From the NCBI GenBank assembly GCA_964617665.1, contig CAZUAH010000638.1, positions 1 to 7,625 of the forward strand: a stretch of DNA of 7,625 nucleotides. Reading direction: 5' to 3'. The position numbers were made by a program, and so were the translations under genes. This document shows, piece by piece, positions 4,283 through 7,625 of the stretch; within the stretch, counting starts at the first letter, position 1; every line of letters starts with the position of its first letter. Origin of the DNA: JADHUC01 sp964617665. Lineage in GTDB: Bacteria > Planctomycetota > Planctomycetia > Pirellulales > Pirellulaceae. The notes under the pieces were generated by a model. That model did not search any database, was not told the DNA's origin, and saw only the letters and a list, made by a program, of their open reading frames with translations.

Positions 4283-7279
4283 CTACGCGACCATGCTCGA
4301 GATAACGTCGTCCACCAACGAGCCCCAACCATGCGCGCCGGCGGAGCCTTGAAATAGGAGGCTGTCGATATCGACCAAGTCTGCGTACGGAACGAAGCTG
4401 TCCGTTGGTGATACTGGGTACACAGAGTCCGTAGGCGTTTTCAGTGGCGCGAAGAAACCTCCGTTGGCGTTGCTTGCCAGCGACGCCCAGTCGAACGTCG
4501 AGACGGTACCATCGCCGGTACTTGGATTGGACGAGCTTCGAGTACTGGTCGATGTGTAGCCCGCGGCGCTGGCCACTACGGTTGCCGCGTTCAGGCCGCC
4601 AGCGGAATCCGAGCCGCCGATGCGGCGATCGGCGCCCTTCACGATCAGTTCACGAAGCTTGGAAGCGGTGAGTTCCGGATCGGCAGATAGAGCCAGCGCC
4701 GCCACGCCCGCTGCGTGTGGTGTTGACATGCTGGTGCCGGTGAAGCGTGCGTACCCATCGCCATTCACCGTGCTGTGGACGTTCACGCCCGGCGCATCCA
4801 CCTGCACCGCACCGCTACCACCCACAGCGTTACTGAACCATGCCAGTTGGTTGTCGCCGTCGTGAGCACCGACGGATAGCACGTTGCCGAGGCGGGCGCT
4901 GAGAGCTGCTGGGAAGTCGGGCGGTGGCCATCCATTGTTACCCGCTGCTGCCGCAACGAACACGCTGTTATCGCGAGCGTACTCCAGGGCCGATACGAGC
5001 ACGGGAGAGAACGCGCCGCCTAGGCTCATGCTAATTACCCGCGCGCCGTTGTCGACTGCATAACGCACCGCCGCCGCGACGTTGCTGGTGTCGCCATCGC
5101 CGTCCACGTTCAGGGCCTGCAACGCCATCACTTTCGAATCGTAGGCTACCCCGGTCGAACCTGTGTCGTCTCTTGCGGCAACGATCGTACCTGCCGTATG
5201 CGAACCGTGGCCGTTTAGGTCGGTCGGATCGTTGTCGTCGTGGGCAAAGTCCCAGCCACGATAGTCGTCGACATAGCCATTGCCATCATCGTCGATTTGG
5301 TTTCCTGCGATCTCTTGGGCGTTCGTCCAGATGGCATCAGCGAACTCCGGATGGTCGAACTGAATCCCCGTGTCAATCACGGCTATCGTTACGCCTTTTC
5401 CCGTGTAGCCCTGCGCCCACGCTTCCGGTGCGTTGATCGCGTTCAAGTTCCAATCATTCGCTCCACCGAAGTACGGCACGTCCGGAAACCGCACACCATC
5501 GTCCTTCGGATCCTCTGGATCGTTCGGCGGGACGTTCGGCGGAGTCTTCTGCGGATCCCGTGGCTGCTCACTCCCCGGATCCTTCCAGGGATCGTTCCAC
5601 GGGAACTCCCACGGCACTTCTTCCGGCGGATTCGTGGAAGGCGGCTGGAACTGCATGTCGATCTGCCAGACATCCAGCCGGTAACCGCCGGTCCCATCCT
5701 CCGTATTCGCAGCGACTGAAACGAAGTACCTTCCGGCGGCCAGTTCCTCGCCTTGCGGTGTGCCCCACCGGTCACCCGTGTCCCAAGCACGAAACTGTTT
5801 GCCGCTGCCATCGTACAACGTCAGGGCCACGTCTAGCGCGTTGTCCCACGGATGCCCCATGCCGGACATGTCGACTACTGCTTGTTGCTCGAGTGAGAAT
5901 TGAAATACGTCGATGTCGCCGGGCGTGTCAATTCGACTGTCGACTATTGCAGAGCCATAGGAATCAAACTTCAGGACCGTAGCATCCTCACCGACTTCGT
6001 CGGCGTGCTGGTCCTCGGAGGGTTCGTCTTCATCGGGCTTCTTGGGAATTCCCCATGGATCGGGCAGGTCGGCGTTGCGAATTTTGGCCGTCACCAGCAG
6101 ATACTGACCCGTTTCGCCTTCGTCCTCGCCGGAAACAACGACGTAGTGTTTACCTTCACCATCCTTCAATTCGATCGCAGCCGCGCCAAGACCAACTGCC
6201 TGCGAGCGGGCGACCTCGTTTCCATCGGCGTCAAGGACATGCAACTCGACCTCAAACTCACAGCTCACGCCGAAGCCGGAAAACGTCACGGTTTCGCCTT
6301 CGGATTTCGAGAAACTGAATACATCGAGGTCGCCGGGCGCATCAACGAAGCTGTGGACCGTGGCCATGCCCCATTCGTCGAACTTCAGTTCGTTGGCCTC
6401 GTCACCATGTTCGTCCGCGTGCGGGTCGTCGCCCTTCTCCGAGTCGGGATCGCCCCAGTAGTCTACGAAGTCGACCTCGCGGTCCAATCGGAACGCGTCC
6501 AGCACGTATTCCCCCGCGGCCTCGACCGGAGTGCCGCTGACCGAGACGTAGTATAATGCCCCCTTCTTCACATCGAATTCAAGCGGTTGAGACCACTGGG
6601 CATCGCCCTGTTCTTCTGACCGGGCGACCTCGTTTCCCTCCGAGCCCGTCACTTTCAGGTTGATGGCCATGCCTTCGCTCAGGCTAAGCCCGGCGACGGC
6701 CAAGCGTTCGTTTGCCTCGGCGGTAAACTTGAAGACATCCACGTCACCTGCCGTATCGATCAAACTGTTGACCGTCGCGAACCCCTGATGGAATTCCAGC
6801 GGTGTCGCATCGTCTCCGGGCGTATCGGGATGCAAATCGCTACTCGAAGGCGAAATGTCCGGCGACGAGACATCCGGCCCGCGCGTCAATGCCCCGTTCA
6901 GATCATTGATCACTTCGAGTACGTCCAAGGGTGTGAGCATCCCATCGCCGCTCGGATCAACGAAGAACTGTGAGCCGGCTGCCCGTGTGTCGTGTTGGTT
7001 GGCTCGCTGTCGAGCCTGGTCCTCCAGGTTACCGCCGAGATCGTTGTTCAAGGCGTTGATCAGCGTCAAGGCATCCAACGGCGAGACGGTACCGTCGTAG
7101 TTGACATCACTGGCCTCGGCGATGTTCTGCCACGAACTGCTGAGGAAGCTGGTACCGTTGAGCACCCGCCGCGATTCAAGTGGTTCAATCCGGCTCTTTC
7201 TTGTGAGGGACGTCCGCTTTCGATGCGGCGACTGCGGCGTTCTTCGTGAACTCAAACGTGACAGGATATCCCTAAGCAT
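4283..7279 (-). CDS. Large S8 subtilisin-like protease with dockerin-type and PPC-like repeats
   Basis: This is a 998-residue serine endopeptidase of the subtilase (S8) family. In order it has: a very basic N-terminus (1-30); IEPLESRRVLNG (31-42), resembling the LEPR-XLL segment at the start of many large planctomycete exported proteins; two dockerin-type EF-hand repeats (58-78 and 107-128); three PPC-like beta domains (about 150-262, 288-398, 425-537), each opening with an acidic H-x-D-x-x-G-D/E-D/E-A stretch and then the PGD-x-DVF motif; a Pro/Asp/Trp-rich linker (545-600); and the catalytic domain (about 605-905). The triad is complete: D636 (AVIDTG), H691 (NGHGSHTAG) and S850 (GTSMSTPHAAG), with oxyanion N781 (AAAGNNG). 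The acidic insert DDDGNGYVDDY (663-673) probably binds calcium. The tail (906-998) is Ser/Thr-rich. There is no classical signal peptide, although export is expected from the domains. The sigma gene follows closely. The target of the protease is unknown. Confidence 0.93.
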   Translation of the reverse strand: MLRDILSRLSSRRTPQSPHRKRTSLTRKSRIEPLESRRVLNGTSFLSSSWQNIAEASDVNYDGTVSPLDALTLINALNNDLGGNLEDQARQRANQHDTRAAGSQFFVDPSGDGMLTPLDVLEVINDLNGALTRGPDVSSPDISPSSSDLHPDTPGDDATPLEFHQGFATVNSLIDTAGDVDVFKFTAEANERLAVAGLSLSEGMAINLKVTGSEGNEVARSEEQGDAQWSQPLEFDVKKGALYYVSVSGTPVEAAGEYVLDAFRLDREVDFVDYWGDPDSEKGDDPHADEHGDEANELKFDEWGMATVHSFVDAPGDLDVFSFSKSEGETVTFSGFGVSCEFEVELHVLDADGNEVARSQAVGLGAAAIELKDGEGKHYVVVSGEDEGETGQYLLVTAKIRNADLPDPWGIPKKPDEDEPSEDQHADEVGEDATVLKFDSYGSAIVDSRIDTPGDIDVFQFSLEQQAVVDMSGMGHPWDNALDVALTLYDGSGKQFRAWDTGDRWGTPQGEELAAGRYFVSVAANTEDGTGGYRLDVWQIDMQFQPPSTNPPEEVPWEFPWNDPWKDPGSEQPRDPQKTPPNVPPNDPEDPKDDGVRFPDVPYFGGANDWNLNAINAPEAWAQGYTGKGVTIAVIDTGIQFDHPEFADAIWTNAQEIAGNQIDDDGNGYVDDYRGWDFAHDDNDPTDLNGHGSHTAGTIVAARDDTGSTGVAYDSKVMALQALNVDGDGDTSNVAAAVRYAVDNGARVISMSLGGAFSPVLVSALEYARDNSVFVAAAAGNNGWPPPDFPAALSARLGNVLSVGAHDGDNQLAWFSNAVGGSGAVQVDAPGVNVHSTVNGDGYARFTGTSMSTPHAAGVAALALSADPELTASKLRELIVKGADRRIGGSDSAGGLNAATVVASAAGYTSTSTRSSSNPSTGDGTVSTFDWASLASNANGGFFAPLKTPTDSVYPVSPTDSFVPYADLVDIDSLLFQGSAGAHGWGSLVDDVISSMVA
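4565..5467 (-). other. Subtilase catalytic domain
   Basis: Residues about 605-905 of the protease. The sequence starts DWNLNAINAPEAW, typical of the family's first helix, and ends after GGLNAATVVASAAG. All four key residues (D636, H691, N781, S850) are present, so it should be active. There is no separate I9-type propeptide ahead of it; the Pro-rich linker occupies that place. Confidence 0.9.
5669..6007 (-). repeat. PPC-like repeat 3 of the protease
   Basis: Residues about 425-537: HADEVGEDATVLKFD opening, DTPGDIDVFQF (451-461), then ALTLYDGSGKQ and GRYFVSVAANTEDG. It matches the bacterial pre-peptidase C-terminal domain pattern. It differs from repeats 1 and 2 in a longer middle loop rich in Trp and Gly. 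Confidence 0.72.
6086..6418 (-). repeat. PPC-like repeat 2 of the protease
   Basis: Residues about 288-398: HADEHGDEANELKFDEWG opening, DAPGDLDVFSFS (313-324), LHVLDADGNEVARSQ (346-360) and KHYVVVSGEDEG. The GNEVARS stretch is identical in repeat 1, so these two are the closest pair. A lone Cys (C340) is present. Confidence 0.74.
6494..6832 (-). repeat. PPC-like repeat 1 of the protease
   Basis: Residues about 150-262: HPDTPGDDATPLEFHQG opening, DTAGDVDVFKFT (175-186), GSEGNEVARSEEQ (212-224) and LYYVSVSGTP. It is followed by a strongly acidic linker (about 266-287) before repeat 2. Confidence 0.74.
6896..7108 (-). repeat. Two dockerin-type repeats of the protease
   Basis: Residues 58-78 follow D-V-N-x-D-G-x-V-S-P-L-D-A-L-x-x-I-N-x-L-N, and residues 107-128 follow V-D-P-S-G-D-G-x-L-T-P-L-D-V-L-x-V-I-N-x-L-N. 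The first has a full set of likely calcium ligands; the second is spaced slightly differently. Planctomycetes carry many such repeats without cellulosomes, so a binding partner cannot be assumed. Confidence 0.82.
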
Positions 7280-7389
7280 GTCGCTTTCTCACTGCATCTG
7301 AGGTTTGTGACGCGGTTCGATGGACACAACCAAGCCGACAAGCCAGTCGACTTGTGGGCTTGGTGTCCTTGACGATGGGTGTGGATCGT
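7280..7389. other. Spacer between the two dockerin-type genes
   Basis: These 110 bases hold the hairpin at 7322-7368 and, next to the protease ATG, only a weak AG-rich ribosome binding site (GTGAGAAAG on the minus strand). I see no promoter with good boxes for the protease gene, so it may depend on read-through from upstream. Confidence 0.5.
7322..7368 (-). terminator. Strong hairpin after the upstream dockerin gene, possible terminator
   Basis: Three paired blocks, GGACAC/GTGTCC, CAAGCC/GGCTTG and ACAAG/CTTGT, make a 17-base-pair stem with one 3-base bulge (AAC, 7328-7330), one G-G mismatch and an 8-base loop (7343-7350). It begins 21 bases after the TAG of the upstream gene, the right place for a terminator. 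No T-run follows on either strand, so an intrinsic terminator of the usual kind is not proven; mRNA end protection or processing is as possible. Confidence 0.45.
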
Positions 7390-7625
7390 CTAGGCAAACA
7401 GCAGGTCAAATTCGTCGAGCCCATCCCAACCCGCGAAAGCTGCTTCCGTTGGGTCGTCAGATTCTTCGTCGGCAGGGTCTTCCGGCATGCCCGCGTCATG
7501 CAGGACGCCTTTCGGCCCGTTGAGCCAGTTGATCAGCACCAGCGCATCAAGGGGCGTTACCCGCTCGTCCGCATTGACGTCTACGTACACCACTGCGTCC
7601 TGAGGTTCATGAGGCACTGGACGAG
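7390..7625 (-). CDS. C-terminal end of a dockerin-type protein (5' end outside window)
   Basis: The last 77 residues of a protein whose frame is still open at the window edge, so the GTG at 7617 is probably internal. It contains one dockerin-type repeat at 7519-7581 with the pattern D-V-N-x-D-E-R-V-T-P-L-D-A-L-x-L-I-N-x-L-N. This agrees with the first repeat of the protease at 15 of 21 positions, but the usual Gly after the third ligand is Glu. After it comes a 40-residue acidic tail ending GLDEFDLLFA. The body of the protein, and therefore its activity, is outside the window. Planctomycete proteins of this build are usually large and exported. The same strand and 110-base distance put it upstream of the protease, separated by a strong hairpin. 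Confidence 0.8.
   Translation of the reverse strand, partial: RPVPHEPQDAVVYVDVNADERVTPLDALVLINWLNGPKGVLHDAGMPEDPADEESDDPTEAAFAGWDGLDEFDLLFA

Noticed and set aside
5443..5811. A 122-codon Arg-rich minus-strand frame inside the protease gene
   Set aside because: It is a frame-shifted shadow of the Pro/Asp/Trp-rich linker and third PPC-like repeat; the composition is an artefact of that codon pattern.
5900..6556. A 218-codon open frame on the plus strand opposite the PPC repeats
   Set aside because: It lies wholly antisense to a well supported protease gene, has no RBS that stands out and no recognisable domain. The repeated acidic codons of the other strand keep the frame open.
6494..7108. 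A possible tandem DNA repeat or CRISPR-like array in the protease N-terminal half
   Set aside because: The repetition is at protein level (two dockerin-type and three PPC-like domains, diverged in DNA); there are no short identical repeats with regular spacers.

Overview
The window looks like chromosomal DNA of a planctomycete, most probably of the Pirellulaceae / Rhodopirellula type. The grounds are family content and protein style: a secreted ThuA-domain protein, an ECF sigma factor with the ADLIQETLQGNTEAFG-type region 2 start, a very acidic subtilase that opens with an Arg-rich 'IEPLESRRVLNG' (LEPR-like) segment and dockerin-type repeats, and a second dockerin protein beside it. This assignment is inference from family resemblance; no rRNA or other taxonomic marker is present.

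Layout, left to right. (1) 1-477, plus strand: the C-terminal part of MtnA, methylthioribose-1-phosphate isomerase of the methionine salvage pathway, cut by the window edge. (2) 492-2032, minus strand: a two-gene unit, first a 63-residue cysteine-rich (probable zinc-binding) protein and then, overlapping by one base (TAATG), a 449-residue exported protein with one CxxCH haem c site. It converges on mtnA with 14 bases between the stops. (3) 2033-2412: a 380-base divergent intergenic region holding ribosome binding sites at both ends, weak promoter candidates and an imperfect inverted repeat. (4) 2413-3438, plus strand: a secreted ThuA-like protein. (5) 3439-3606: a convergent spacer with nothing convincing. 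(6) 3607-7279, minus strand: a 998-residue S8 subtilase (LEPR-like segment, two dockerin-type repeats, three PPC-like repeats, Pro/Asp-rich linker, catalytic domain) followed 28-37 bases later by an ECF sigma factor, probably cotranscribed. (7) 7280-7389: a spacer with a strong hairpin. (8) 7390-7625, minus strand: the C-terminal end of another dockerin-type protein, cut by the window edge.

Two local units may deserve attention. One is the small Cys-rich protein coupled to the mono-haem cytochrome, a pair with no function I can name. The other is the run dockerin protein, hairpin, dockerin/PPC subtilase, ECF sigma factor, which suggests an exported calcium-dependent protein set with its own transcription factor and no visible anti-sigma gene nearby. 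I see no tRNA, rRNA, CRISPR array, insertion sequence or phage gene. I found no clear evidence of a wholly new system; the leads are listed as such.
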